Source of the DNA: Streptacidiphilus jiangxiensis | GTDB lineage: Bacteria > Actinomycetota > Actinomycetes > Streptomycetales > Streptomycetaceae | NCBI RefSeq assembly: GCF_900109465.1 | Contig: NZ_FOAZ01000013.1 | Location: 200,910 to 264,909 of the forward strand | Reading direction: 5' to 3' | DNA: 64,000 nt | In this document: in pieces, positions 51,026 through 59,210 of the stretch | Layout: each line of letters starts with the position of its first letter | How positions within the stretch are numbered: the first letter of the stretch is position 1 | Notes under the pieces: generated by a model | Seen by the model: only the letters and a program-made list of their open reading frames with translations | Told to the model about the DNA's origin: nothing | Databases searched by the model: none | Made by a program: the position numbers and the translations under genes

Positions 51026-51097
51026 ATGACCGTCCTCGCGTGCCGCCGCCACGTCGACCTCGGACGTGTCAACTCCGCGAGCTGTCCTACTCGCTGA
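51026..51097 (+). CDS. Cysteine-type leader peptide upstream of metY
   Basis: This is a 23-residue ORF containing CRRHVDLGRVNSASCPTR and ending 183 bases before the MetY start. It belongs to a group of five leaders in this window with the core R/L-H-V-D-L-x-R-V-x-S-A-x-C. The Cys near the C-terminus just before the stop suits ribosome-mediated attenuation when cysteine is low. A 7-bp hairpin follows immediately. Confidence 0.75.
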   Translation: MTVLACRRHVDLGRVNSASCPTR

Positions 51098-51106
51098 CTG
51101 CACGTC

Positions 51107-51130
51107 GGAGGCGCGATCCTCGTCGCCTCC
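51107..51130 (+). promoter_or_regulatory. Hairpin after the metY leader ORF (candidate attenuator)
   Basis: GGAGGCG at 51107-51113 pairs with CGCCTCC at 51124-51130 around a 10-base loop, ten bases after the leader stop codon. A ribosome stalled on the leader could alter its formation. There is no U-tract, as is common in such GC-rich DNA, so its role is inferred from position. Confidence 0.4.
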
Positions 51131-51280
51131 CGCAGCGCGGCGTTTCCTGAGCCTCCTGCGGCGTCGCGCTCCGCCTCGCTTGCACGCCGAACCTCCGCTC
51201 CCCCGCCATGTGCCGGTCGCCGTCGTCCACGGCGCGCCCCGTGCTCGGTGCGCCCGCACCTGCTCTTCGTCTGGAGTGCC

Positions 51281-52639
51281 ATGAGCAACAACCTCGACTC
51301 CCCCGCAACGGACCAGTCCGCCGCCGCCGGATGGTCCTTCGAGACCCGGCAGATCCACGCCGGAGCCCAGGCCGATCCGGCCACCGGCGCCCGTGCGGTA
51401 CCGATCTACCAGACCTCCTCCTTCGTCTTCCGCGACACCCAGCACGCGGCCGACCTGTTCTCCCTCGCCGAGCCCGGCAACATCTACACCCGCATCCACA
51501 ACCCCACCCAGGACGTCTTCGAGCAGCGCGTCGCCTCGCTGGAAGGCGGCGTGGCGGCGGTGGCCCTCGCTTCCGGGCAGGCCGCCGAGACGCTGGCGAT
51601 CCTCACCCTGGCGGGCGCCGGCGACCACATCGTCTCCAGCGCCTCCCTGTACGGCGGCACCTACAACCTCCTCCGGCACACCCTGCCGCGTTTCGGCATC
51701 GAGGTCTCCTTCGTCGACGACCCCGACAACCTCGACCACTGGCGTGCCGAGATCCGCCCGAACACCAAGCTGCTCTTCGCCGAGACCCTCGGGAACCCGC
51801 GCGGCAACGTGCTGGACATCCGCGGTGTCGCCGACGTCGCGCACGCCTCGGGCGTTCCGCTGATCGTGGACAACACCGTGCCGACGCCCTACCTGCTGCG
51901 CCCGATCGAGCACGGCGCCGACGTCGTCGTCCACTCGGCGACCAAGTTCCTCGGGGGCCACGGCACCACCATCGCCGGTGTCGTCGTCGACGGCGGCACC
52001 TTCGACTTCGGCGCGGCGGCCGAGCGCTTCCCCGACTTCAACGAGCCCGACCCGAGCTACCACGGCCTGCGCTACTGGCCCGCGCTCGGCCCCGGCGCGT
52101 TCGCCGCCAAGCTGCGGGTGCAACTGCTGCGCGACCTCGGCCCGGCGCTGTCACCGCACTCGGCCTTCCTGCTGCTCCAGGGCGTGGAGACGCTGTCGCT
52201 GCGGGTCGATCGGCACTCCGCCAACGCGCTGGAGCTCGCGCAGTGGCTGGAGCAGCGCGACGAGGTCGCCGCGGTGCACTACCCGGGGCTGCCGTCCAGC
52301 CGCTGGTACGAGGCGACGCAGCGCTACCTGCCGCGCGGCGCGGGCGCGGTGCTCGCCTTCGAGCTGCGCGACGGCGTCGAGGCCGGCAAGCGCTTCGTCG
52401 ACGGTGTCGAGCTCTTCAGCCACCTCGCCAACATCGGCGACGTACGCAGCCTGATCATCCACCCCGCCTCGACCACCCACAGCCAGCTCGACGAGGCGCA
52501 ACGCGCCTCGACCGGCACCAGCCCCGGGCTGGTGCGGCTCTCGGTCGGGCTGGAGAACGTGGTCGACCTCAAGGCCGATCTGGAGGCCGGGTTCCGCGCT
52601 GCCAAGGGGGCCGAGGGCGGCGCGAGGGGAGCATCCTGA
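51281..52639 (+). CDS. metY: O-acetylhomoserine sulfhydrylase
   Basis: The protein has 452 residues from ATG 51281 with GGAG upstream. It is a PLP enzyme of the Cys/Met metabolism family: [11 protein letters not shown] at the N-terminus, the cofactor-binding [14 protein letters not shown] and [10 protein letters not shown] regions, and the PLP Lys222 in [11 protein letters not shown]. The length and the FETRQIHAG start fit O-acetylhomoserine aminocarboxypropyltransferase rather than cystathionine gamma-synthase. It joins O-acetylhomoserine with sulfide or methanethiol to make homocysteine or methionine. Its partner that makes O-acetylhomoserine is the overlapping downstream gene. Confidence 0.93.
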   Translation: MSNNLDSPATDQSAAAGWSFETRQIHAGAQADPATGARAVPIYQTSSFVFRDTQHAADLFSLAEPGNIYTRIHNPTQDVFEQRVASLEGGVAAVALASGQAAETLAILTLAGAGDHIVSSASLYGGTYNLLRHTLPRFGIEVSFVDDPDNLDHWRAEIRPNTKLLFAETLGNPRGNVLDIRGVADVAHASGVPLIVDNTVPTPYLLRPIEHGADVVVHSATKFLGGHGTTIAGVVVDGGTFDFGAAAERFPDFNEPDPSYHGLRYWPALGPGAFAAKLRVQLLRDLGPALSPHSAFLLLQGVETLSLRVDRHSANALELAQWLEQRDEVAAVHYPGLPSSRWYEATQRYLPRGAGAVLAFELRDGVEAGKRFVDGVELFSHLANIGDVRSLIIHPASTTHSQLDEAQRASTGTSPGLVRLSVGLENVVDLKADLEAGFRAAKGAEGGARGAS

Positions 52640-53877
52640 CCGGGACCGCGGCGACCGGGACCCCTCCCCTGCCGGCGTCGGGGGCCTGGCGGGAGGGGGA
52701 CCCGCCGGGCCACCGACGCTGGTACCAGCGGTCCGAGCCGCTCGCCCTGGAAGCGGGCGGCTCCCTGCCCAACGTGCGCGTCGCCTACGAGGCCTGGGGC
52801 GCCCTCGCCCCGGACCGCTCCAACGCCGTGCTGGTGCTCCACGCGCTGACCGGCGACAGCCACGCCGCAGGCACCGCCGGGCCCGGTCATCCCAGCCCCG
52901 GCTGGTGGGACGCCCTGATCGGACCGGGACGGGCGCTGGACACCGACTGCTGGTTCGTCGTCGCGCCCAACGTCCTGGGCGGCTGCCAGGGCAGCACCGG
53001 CCCGGCATCGGCGGCACCCGACGGCAGGCCGTGGGGAAGCCGTTTCCCGTTCCTGACGCAACGTGACCAGACGGCCGTCGAGGCGGGGTTGGCCGACACG
53101 CTCGGGATCGAGCGGTGGGCCCTCGTGGTCGGCGGCTCCATGGGCGGGATGCGCGCGCTCGAGTGGGCCGTCTCATACCCCGACCGGGTCGGTGCGTTGC
53201 TCCTGCTGGCGACCACAGCCCAGGCGAGCGCCGAACAGATCGCCTGGACGTCCGTCCAGGCGCAGGCGATCCGCTCCGATCCCGGCTGGCACGGCGGCGA
53301 CTACCACCATCTGCCGCCCGGTCGAGGTCCGCACCTCGGGCTCGGCATCGCACGCCGCACCGCACAGGTCACCTACCGCGCCGAATCCGAGCTGCGCGAA
53401 CGCTTCGGCCGTACGGCACAGGCGGGCGAGCACCCCTGGCACGACGGCCGCTACGCGGTCGAGTCATACCTCGACCACCAGGCCGCCAAGCTGGCCAGGC
53501 GATTCGACGCGGGCAGCTACGTCGTCCTGGGCGAGGCGATGAACAGCCACGACATCGGCCGCGACCGGGGTGGCACCGCATCCGCCCTCGCGCGGATCAC
53601 CGCGCCGACCGTGGTCGCTGCCGTGGACTCGGACCGGCTCTACCCGCTCACCCAGCAGCAGGAACTGGCGGCCCTGATCCCCGGCGCCGACCGGCCGCGC
53701 GTGCTGCACTCCGCCTGCGGACACGACGGATTCCTCCTGGAGACGGCTCAGGTCGCTCCGCTGGTGGCGGAGCTGCTGCCCCCCGCCGCCGCAAGCGGAC
53801 CATCACAGCGAACACCCCGACTCACCGCTTCAGCGGAGCGGCGCCGGTCCATCAGCCCGATGGGCTTGCCGGAGTGA
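52636..53877 (+). CDS. metX: Homoserine O-acetyltransferase
   Basis: The protein is an alpha/beta hydrolase fold of about 413 residues. ALTGDSHAAG, VVAPNVLGGCQGSTGP and GGSMGGMRALEWA are MetX signatures. The triad is Ser168, Asp333 (SDRLYP) and His363 (GHDGFL). No ATG, GTG or TTG is available upstream of the conserved N-terminus, which begins near GAWREGDPPGHRRW. The best start is a CTG at 52636 that overlaps the MetY stop as CTGA and follows GAGGGGA at 52624-52630. It acetylates homoserine for MetY. The last 30 or so residues after LLPPAAA are a low-complexity tail. Confidence 0.9.
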   Translation: MTGTAATGTPPLPASGAWREGDPPGHRRWYQRSEPLALEAGGSLPNVRVAYEAWGALAPDRSNAVLVLHALTGDSHAAGTAGPGHPSPGWWDALIGPGRALDTDCWFVVAPNVLGGCQGSTGPASAAPDGRPWGSRFPFLTQRDQTAVEAGLADTLGIERWALVVGGSMGGMRALEWAVSYPDRVGALLLLATTAQASAEQIAWTSVQAQAIRSDPGWHGGDYHHLPPGRGPHLGLGIARRTAQVTYRAESELRERFGRTAQAGEHPWHDGRYAVESYLDHQAAKLARRFDAGSYVVLGEAMNSHDIGRDRGGTASALARITAPTVVAAVDSDRLYPLTQQQELAALIPGADRPRVLHSACGHDGFLLETAQVAPLVAELLPPAAASGPSQRTPRLTASAERRRSISPMGLPE

Positions 53878-53894
53878 CGCACGAGGCTGCCCCG

Positions 53895-53939
53895 GGAGCC
53901 CCGTCCGGCGGCTCGTGGAGCCGGTGAGGCTGGGGCTCC
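53895..53939. terminator. Nested hairpin terminator between convergent genes
   Basis: GGAGCCCC (53895-53902) pairs with GGGGCTCC (53932-53939), enclosing a second perfect stem, CGGCTC/GAGCCG at 53909-53923 with a 3-base loop. It lies between the end of metX and the end of the minus-strand binding-protein gene. Confidence 0.65.
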
Positions 53940-53971
53940 ATGGGCCGGATCAACGACCGGACTGGCGATGG

Positions 53972-55114
53972 TTACTGCGCGCCGAGTCCGGCGGCGGAGA
54001 CGGCGGGCTTGCCCTCACCAGAGAGGACCTGGTTGAGCAGGGTCAGGTCGTAGATGCCGGTGAGGTTGGGCTGCTTGATGAAGCCGGCGGTCACCGCGTG
54101 CTGGGCCTCCGCCTGCAGTGTGGACGCGAGCGGGTCGTTGGTGACGGTGAGCTCGCTCCAGGCGGCGTCCAGGACCTTGGCGGACAGGGCCTTGCCGGTG
54201 AGGGCCTTGAGCGCGGCGTTGGCGTCCTTCTTGGCCTGGTCGGGGTTGGCGAGGATCCAGGTGTTGGTGTCGACGGAGGCCTTCAGGACGGCCTTGACGA
54301 CGTCGGGGTGGGCCTTCAGGAAGGTCTGGGAGACGATGACGTTGGTGGAGACGAACTGGTTGTTCGGCCACAGGGTCTTCTCGTCGACCAGGATCTTCGC
54401 GCCTTCGGAGACCAGCTTGGAGGCGGTGGGCTCGGGGACCCAGGCGCCGTCGATCTGGCCGGCGGCGTAGGCGCCGGGGGTGAGGGAGTTGTCGGTGCGG
54501 ATGACGGAGACGTCGCCCGCGCCGGTCTTGGGGTCCTCCTTGTAGCCCTTGCCCGCCAGGAAGTTGAGCAGCGCCACGTCCTGGGTGTTGCCAGCCTGCG
54601 GGGTGGCGATCTTCTTGCCCTTGAGGTCCGCCTCGGACTTGATGGTGGCGGGGTTGACCACGAGTTCGGCGCCGCCGGAGGTGGCTCCGGAGATGATCTT
54701 CAGGGCGCTGCCCTGGGACTTCACGTAGCCGTTGATCGCGGGGGAGGGGCCGACCCAGGCGATGTCGATGGCCCCGGAGTTGAGGGCCTCGATCTCGCTG
54801 GGGCCGGCGTTGAAGATCTGCGTGGCGATCTTCGTGCCGCCCAGCGCCGCGGCGAACTTGCCGTCCTGGATGCCGATCAGCGGGGTCGCGTGGGTCAGGT
54901 TCGCGAAGTAGCCGATGTGGACGGTGCCCGCCGACAGTGCGGCACCCGAGCCGGAGGCGGCGACGGAGGGGCTGCTGTTGTCAGAGGACGAAGAGGAGCC
55001 CTGCGAGCCGTAGCCGCACGCGCTGAGCAGCCCAGCGACGGTCACGACAGCGAGGCCGGCCAGACCGGCACGTCTGATCCGGGCGGTGCGGGGCGTGCGG
55101 GTGTGCTGAGACAT
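53972..55114 (-). CDS. Orphan SsuA/TauA-type sulfonate-binding lipoprotein
   Basis: The protein has 380 residues. The ATG at 55114 opens a lipoprotein signal ending LLSAC at Cys33, followed by a Ser-rich linker. The body has IGYFANLTHATPLIGIQDG, NAGPSEIEALNSGAIDIAWVG, SEADLKGKKIATPQAGNTQD and GQIDGAWVPEP, all typical of sulfonate, taurine or nitrate binding proteins. No permease or ATPase gene follows it. Either the partners are elsewhere or it uses another importer such as that at 4256-5940. A leader ORF of the cysteine type (55248-55328) precedes it, which supports a sulfur role. Confidence 0.87.
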   Translation of the reverse strand: MSQHTRTPRTARIRRAGLAGLAVVTVAGLLSACGYGSQGSSSSSDNSSPSVAASGSGAALSAGTVHIGYFANLTHATPLIGIQDGKFAAALGGTKIATQIFNAGPSEIEALNSGAIDIAWVGPSPAINGYVKSQGSALKIISGATSGGAELVVNPATIKSEADLKGKKIATPQAGNTQDVALLNFLAGKGYKEDPKTGAGDVSVIRTDNSLTPGAYAAGQIDGAWVPEPTASKLVSEGAKILVDEKTLWPNNQFVSTNVIVSQTFLKAHPDVVKAVLKASVDTNTWILANPDQAKKDANAALKALTGKALSAKVLDAAWSELTVTNDPLASTLQAEAQHAVTAGFIKQPNLTGIYDLTLLNQVLSGEGKPAVSAAGLGAQ

Positions 55115-55247
55115 GGACGTGTCCTCCTGTAGCGGGGTGGGGATCTGGCAGACGTGCGGCGACAAGGCGACCCGGCCGACGCCGAGGACCGCCGCGACTG
55201 CGGGCAGGGCATCGGACCGACTCGGCAGACGGCGAAAGGGGCTCGGA

Positions 55248-55328
55248 TCACCGAGAACAGATGGCGCTGGACATGCGGCCGAGGTCGACGTGGCGTCGAC
55301 CGACCAGGGTGGTTCCGGCACCGGACAT
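55248..55328 (-). CDS. Cysteine-type leader peptide upstream of the orphan binding protein
   Basis: This 26-residue ORF ends in GRRHVDLGRMSSAICSR, matching the other leaders in the window. Its stop is 133 bases before the lipoprotein start. A larger in-frame extension of the lipoprotein gene through this region was rejected because the lipoprotein signal begins at 55114. Confidence 0.7.
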   Translation of the reverse strand: MSGAGTTLVGRRHVDLGRMSSAICSR

Positions 55329-55604
55329 GCCCGGAACACTCTCAGTGCCCACGCGTGCAAGTCCAGCTATGGCCGAATAGCGAGATGAAATGTCTCGCCC
55401 AATGGGATTAAAGCGGGAAGCAGGATCAACGAGGGTCGATGCCGGGCCGCAGGCGTGGCAGGAATCTCGCCCACCAAGACATAGCAGCTCGAATCATGGA
55501 CACAGTTCGACCGTGCCCTTCAGTGGTCAAGGGTCCTCCCTCACCACCGCCGACCGCGACTGTTCGTCACCGCACCGCCCGGCGGCCACAGCACCGTGGC
55601 TGGA
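55329..55604. other. Divergent intergenic region between two leader ORFs
   Basis: This stretch should hold the promoter of the minus-strand leader/binding-protein unit and upstream control sites of the plus-strand unit. Part of it (about 55380-55500) is AT-richer than the surroundings. I see no convincing -35/-10 pair for the minus strand, no repeat and no coding region. Confidence 0.4.
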
Positions 55605-55634
55605 TTGTCGAAACCTCACGCTTCGGTCTACCGT
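55605..55634 (+). promoter_or_regulatory. Promoter for leader ORF and oxidoreductase
   Basis: TTGTCG (55605-55610), an 18-base spacer and TACCGT (55629-55634) form a reasonable promoter. It lies 66 bases upstream of the leader start at 55701. Confidence 0.5.
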
Positions 55635-55700
55635 GACCCGACAGTAACGTCCCGCCGCCAAAACGCGGTTCACGCTGGACAACACGAGGGGGTGGACGCG

Positions 55701-55793
55701 GTGCAGGGTTTCCAGGCACGCTTCGTGCGCCGCCACGTCGATCTCCTCCGTGTCAGCAGCGCCCTGTGTCCCCTTTCTCTTTCTGTGGGCTGA
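55701..55793 (+). CDS. Cysteine-type leader peptide upstream of the oxidoreductase
   Basis: This 30-residue ORF from GTG 55701 is preceded by GAGGGGG. It contains FVRRHVDLLRVSSALCP and so belongs to the same leader group. It ends 133 bases before the TTG start of the oxidoreductase, implying that this enzyme is also under cysteine or sulfur control. Confidence 0.75.
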   Translation: MQGFQARFVRRHVDLLRVSSALCPLSLSVG

Positions 55794-55926
55794 CCGCACG
55801 CGCCCTTTCTTCGCCGCTCCCCTGCGCCGTGTGGCACCCCACGGCCGGGCAGCTACGCAACCCAGCTCCACGCGGTCCGGAGCGACGCACATCCGGTGAT
55901 CGAACTGAAAGAGTAGGAGCGGGCAG

Positions 55927-56910
55927 TTGCGCGCATGGGGGTTCAAGTCCAACGGCGACCCGGAGGTTCTCCAGGAGTTCCAGCGTCCCGTTCCCACGCC
56001 CGAGGCCGGCCAGGTTTTGGTCCGGGTGGCCTACGCGGGCGTGAACTTCGCCGAAGTACAGCACCGGCGCGGCGAGTTCGGCGAACCGGAGGGCGCGGAC
56101 GGCTACGACGTCCCGGGGCTGGAGGTCTCCGGCGTCATCGTCGGCCTGGGCGCCGGGGTCGAGGGGCTGGCGGTGGGCAGCAGCGTCGCCGCCTACTTGC
56201 CCACCTTCGGGGGTTACGCCGAATACGTGCTCGCGGACGCCGCGTTCGTCCAGCCTGTGGGAACCCTGCCACTCGCGGACGCGGCGGGCGTGCCGTGTGT
56301 CTACCCGACGGCCTACGGCGTGCTGACGGATGCGGGACGCTTCCAGGGCGGCGAGACGGTGCTGATCCACTCGGCGGCCGGAGGTGTCGGTTCCGCGGCG
56401 GCCAGGATCGCTCGAAAGCTCGGCGCAGCCCACGTTCTCGGCACGGTCGGCTCCACCGAGAAGCTCGCCCTCGCAAAGACGCTCGGTTACGACGCGCTCT
56501 TCCTGCGGGACGACTTCACCGGGGCCGCACTGGAGGCCACCTGGGGCCAAGGGGTCGACCTGGTGCTCGACCCGGTCGGCGGTCCGGTCCGCCGAGGAAG
56601 TCTGGATGTCCTCGCCCCGTTCGGTCGGGTCGTCGTCTACGGCGATCTCGGGCGGCACGGCGACTGGCAGGCGGACGCCTGGGACATCTGGAAGAACAAC
56701 CGCGCGCTCGCGGGCTACAACATCGGCGACGTGGCCCGGCGCTCCCCCGACACCCTGGGAGCGCACCTCGCCTTCGCCCTCTCCGCCCTCGCGTCGGGCG
56801 AGCTCGCCTACCAGCCGCCCACGGTCCGGCCCATGGACGAAGTCGTCCACGTCCACCGGGCCCTCGAGTCCGGGGCCACGCACGGCAAGGTCGTCCTGGC
56901 GGTGTGGTGA
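55927..56910 (+). CDS. Zinc-free quinone oxidoreductase-like MDR enzyme
   Basis: The protein has 327 residues from TTG 55927 with GGAG seven bases upstream. It has the quinone-oxidoreductase group layout: VLVRVAYAGVNFAEVQHRRGEFG in place of the zinc-binding His/Cys, GLEVSGVIVGLGAGV, and the NADPH site LIHSAAGGVGSAAARIARKLG. The zinc ligands of alcohol dehydrogenases are missing. Such enzymes reduce quinones, enones or alkenals. The leader ORF in front and the sulfur genes around it suggest a part in sulfur or thiol metabolism, for example handling a reactive product of C-S cleavage. That is inference only. Confidence 0.85.
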   Translation: MRAWGFKSNGDPEVLQEFQRPVPTPEAGQVLVRVAYAGVNFAEVQHRRGEFGEPEGADGYDVPGLEVSGVIVGLGAGVEGLAVGSSVAAYLPTFGGYAEYVLADAAFVQPVGTLPLADAAGVPCVYPTAYGVLTDAGRFQGGETVLIHSAAGGVGSAAARIARKLGAAHVLGTVGSTEKLALAKTLGYDALFLRDDFTGAALEATWGQGVDLVLDPVGGPVRRGSLDVLAPFGRVVVYGDLGRHGDWQADAWDIWKNNRALAGYNIGDVARRSPDTLGAHLAFALSALASGELAYQPPTVRPMDEVVHVHRALESGATHGKVVLAVW

Positions 56911-57031
56911 CGGCCCGGATCGGCACGTGCAAACCGCCACGGCCCCTGCGGCGCCGTCGCCAGGCCGGGTCGGATGAGGACGTGACCGGGGCCGAGGCCC
57001 GAGGACGAATGGAGCCGCCCGGCCCACCCGA

Positions 57032-58351
57032 TCAGCAGCTTCGCAGGAACCGGTCCAGCACCCGGGTGCCGAACTCGAGCGCCTCGACCGGCACCCGCTC
57101 GTCGACACCGTGGAACAGCGCGGTGAAGTCCAGCTCCGGTGGCAACTTCAGCGGCGCGAAACCGAAGTGACGGATACCCAGCCGCTGGAAGGACTTGGCG
57201 TCCGTTCCGGCGGACAGCATGTAGGGCAGCAGACGCGCGCCAGGGTCCTCGGCGCCGATCGCGAGCGCCATCGCGTCGACCAGCGACCCGTCGAAGGTCG
57301 TCCGGACGGGCGGCAGACTGTCCCATTCGCGTTCGACGTCCGGGCCCAGGATCTCCGCCAGCTCGGCTTCGAACTCCTGCTCCCGGCCAGGCAGGATGCG
57401 AGCGTCGACGGTGGCGCGGGCCAGGGACGGCACGACGTTGGCCTTGTAGCCGGCTTCGAACATGGTGACGTTCGCGGTGTCGCGCAGCGTCGCGCCGATC
57501 AGGCGCGAGAGGTTGCCGAGGCGGGCGACCGCCGCCTCCGGGTCCGTCTCGTCGAAGGGGACGCCCGTGAGGTCGGCAACGCCTTCGAGGAACTCACGCA
57601 CGGGATCGGTGAGGACGAGCGGAAAGCGGTGCGCCTGCAACCGGGTGATGGCCGCGGCGAGTTTCGCGACCGCGTTGTCGTCGTGGAGCATGGAGCCGTG
57701 CCCGGCGGTGCCGGTCGTCTTCAGGCGCAGCCACATGACGCCCTTCTCCGCGGTCTCCAGCAGGTAGGCGCGCGTGCGACCGTCGAAGGAGACGGAGAAA
57801 CCGCCGACTTCGCTGATCGCCTCCGTTGCCCCCTCGAAGAGCTCCGGCCGGTTGTCCACCAGCCAGCGGGCGCCGTGGAACCCGCCGGCCTCCTCGTCGG
57901 AGACGAAGGCGAAGAGGAGGTCCCGGGGCGGCACGAACTGCTCGCGCTTGAACTGCCGGGCCACGGCCAGGGTCATGGCAACCATGCCCTTCATGTCGAC
58001 AGCCCCGCGTCCCCAGACGTAGCCGTCCTTGACCTCGCCCGAGAACGGGTGGACGGACCACTCGCTCGCGTCCGCGGGCACCACGTCGAGGTGGCCGTGG
58101 ACCAGCAGCGCTCCACGTGACGGGTCCGCTCCGGCGAGACGCGCGACGACATTGCCGCGACCGGCGCCGGATTCGACATACGTCGTCTCGTAGCCCACTT
58201 CCGCCAGCTTGGCCGCGACGTACTCGGCGGCGGCCCGTTCGGTGCCCAGCGCGTTCGGGTCGCCGGTGTTGCTGGTGTCGATGGCGATCAGCTCGCTCGC
58301 GAGCGTGACGACTTCGCTCACGGCCGAGGTCGTGCCGACGTCGATGCTCAT
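57032..58351 (-). CDS. M20-family metallopeptidase (ArgE/DapE type)
   Basis: The protein has 439 residues. The two-zinc site is seen as VHGHLDVVP (His87, Asp89), GRGAVDMKG (Asp119), the catalytic and metal acidic pair SDEEAGG (Glu153, Glu154), and a C-terminal LFHGVDERVPVEAL. The dimerisation domain contains TTGTAGHGSMLHDDNAV. The ATG at 58351 overlaps the GNAT stop by ATGA. It should cleave an amide or N-acyl group from a small molecule. Next to a GNAT gene and an amino-acid importer it may deacetylate an N-acetylated sulfur amino acid. Peptidase function is the alternative. Confidence 0.85.
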   Translation of the reverse strand: MSIDVGTTSAVSEVVTLASELIAIDTSNTGDPNALGTERAAAEYVAAKLAEVGYETTYVESGAGRGNVVARLAGADPSRGALLVHGHLDVVPADASEWSVHPFSGEVKDGYVWGRGAVDMKGMVAMTLAVARQFKREQFVPPRDLLFAFVSDEEAGGFHGARWLVDNRPELFEGATEAISEVGGFSVSFDGRTRAYLLETAEKGVMWLRLKTTGTAGHGSMLHDDNAVAKLAAAITRLQAHRFPLVLTDPVREFLEGVADLTGVPFDETDPEAAVARLGNLSRLIGATLRDTANVTMFEAGYKANVVPSLARATVDARILPGREQEFEAELAEILGPDVEREWDSLPPVRTTFDGSLVDAMALAIGAEDPGARLLPYMLSAGTDAKSFQRLGIRHFGFAPLKLPPELDFTALFHGVDERVPVEALEFGTRVLDRFLRSC

Positions 58352-59082
58352 GTGGTGTGTTCCTTGCCGCCCGGCACGCGCAGGAGCAGGAACGCGGTGC
58401 GGCGGCGCAGGGTGAAGCCGATGGACTCGTAGAGCCGGATGGCACCCGTGTTGGCGGCGGAGGCGTGCAGGAAGGGGATGTCGCCGCGTTCCCTGATCCC
58501 TGCCGCGACGGCGCGGACCAGCCGGGTGGCAAGGCCCCGGCCGCGGTGGGCGGGGTCGGTGCAGACGGCGCTGATCTCGGTCCAGCCGGGCGGATGCAGT
58601 CGCTCGCCCGCCATGGCGACGAGCCGGCCGTCGTGCCGGATGCCGAGGTAGGTGCCGAGTTCGATGGTGCGGGGCAGGAACGGCCCCGGCTTGGTGCGGG
58701 CGATCAGGTCGAGGACCTCGGGGACGTCGTCGGAGCCGAGGCGGACTGCCTCCGGGGCGGGTTCGGCCCGCAGGGCGGTGTCGACCAGTTGCACGCCCTG
58801 CCCGGACTCCACGGTCTCCCACCCTTCGGGCGGGGGAACCGTGCCGCTGAACGGCGTCACGTTGCCGGGACCGACGAGAGTGGCGAGGTCGTCCCAGGCG
58901 CGGGGGTCGGCCGGATCGGCGAGGGCGGTGAAAGGGGAGACGTCGGCGCGGTAGCGGGCGGCGCGGCCGACGCGCTCGGCGAACCGGTCGTGCGGACCGG
59001 TCAGTGCCGCCCAGGCGGGGTTGTCGAGCACGTGGGGCGTGGCCGGGCTGTGGGACTGCGGCGGGTGGACGCTGGTGGACAT
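58348..59082 (-). CDS. GNAT-family N-acetyltransferase
   Basis: The protein has 244 residues. The C-terminal half carries the GNAT fold with the acetyl-CoA loop HRGRGLATRLVRAV and the motif B stretch HASAANTGAIRLYESIGF. The N-terminal half (PAWAALTGPHDRFAERVG onward) is a less conserved extension found in FR47-like members. It is coupled to the M20 gene and lies downstream of an amino-acid-type importer. A pairing of acetyltransferase and deacetylase with an importer recalls S-alkylcysteine salvage operons in Bacillus, where the amine is protected during C-S cleavage. Confidence 0.87.
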   Translation of the reverse strand: MSTSVHPPQSHSPATPHVLDNPAWAALTGPHDRFAERVGRAARYRADVSPFTALADPADPRAWDDLATLVGPGNVTPFSGTVPPPEGWETVESGQGVQLVDTALRAEPAPEAVRLGSDDVPEVLDLIARTKPGPFLPRTIELGTYLGIRHDGRLVAMAGERLHPPGWTEISAVCTDPAHRGRGLATRLVRAVAAGIRERGDIPFLHASAANTGAIRLYESIGFTLRRRTAFLLLRVPGGKEHTT

Positions 59083-59210
59083 GGTGATGCGGGTCTCCGT
59101 CACGAAAGGGTGCGGGAATGCGGCGGACCCCGCCGTCGCGACGGGGTCCGCCCCGGCCGTCGGCGCGCCTGGTTCACAGACGCGCCGAGCGGCCGGAAGG
59201 AGCCAAGCCG

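Noticed and set aside
53972..55360. Longer version of the orphan binding protein starting at 55360
   Set aside because: The lipoprotein signal begins at 55114. The extension overlaps a leader ORF in another frame and has no secretion logic.
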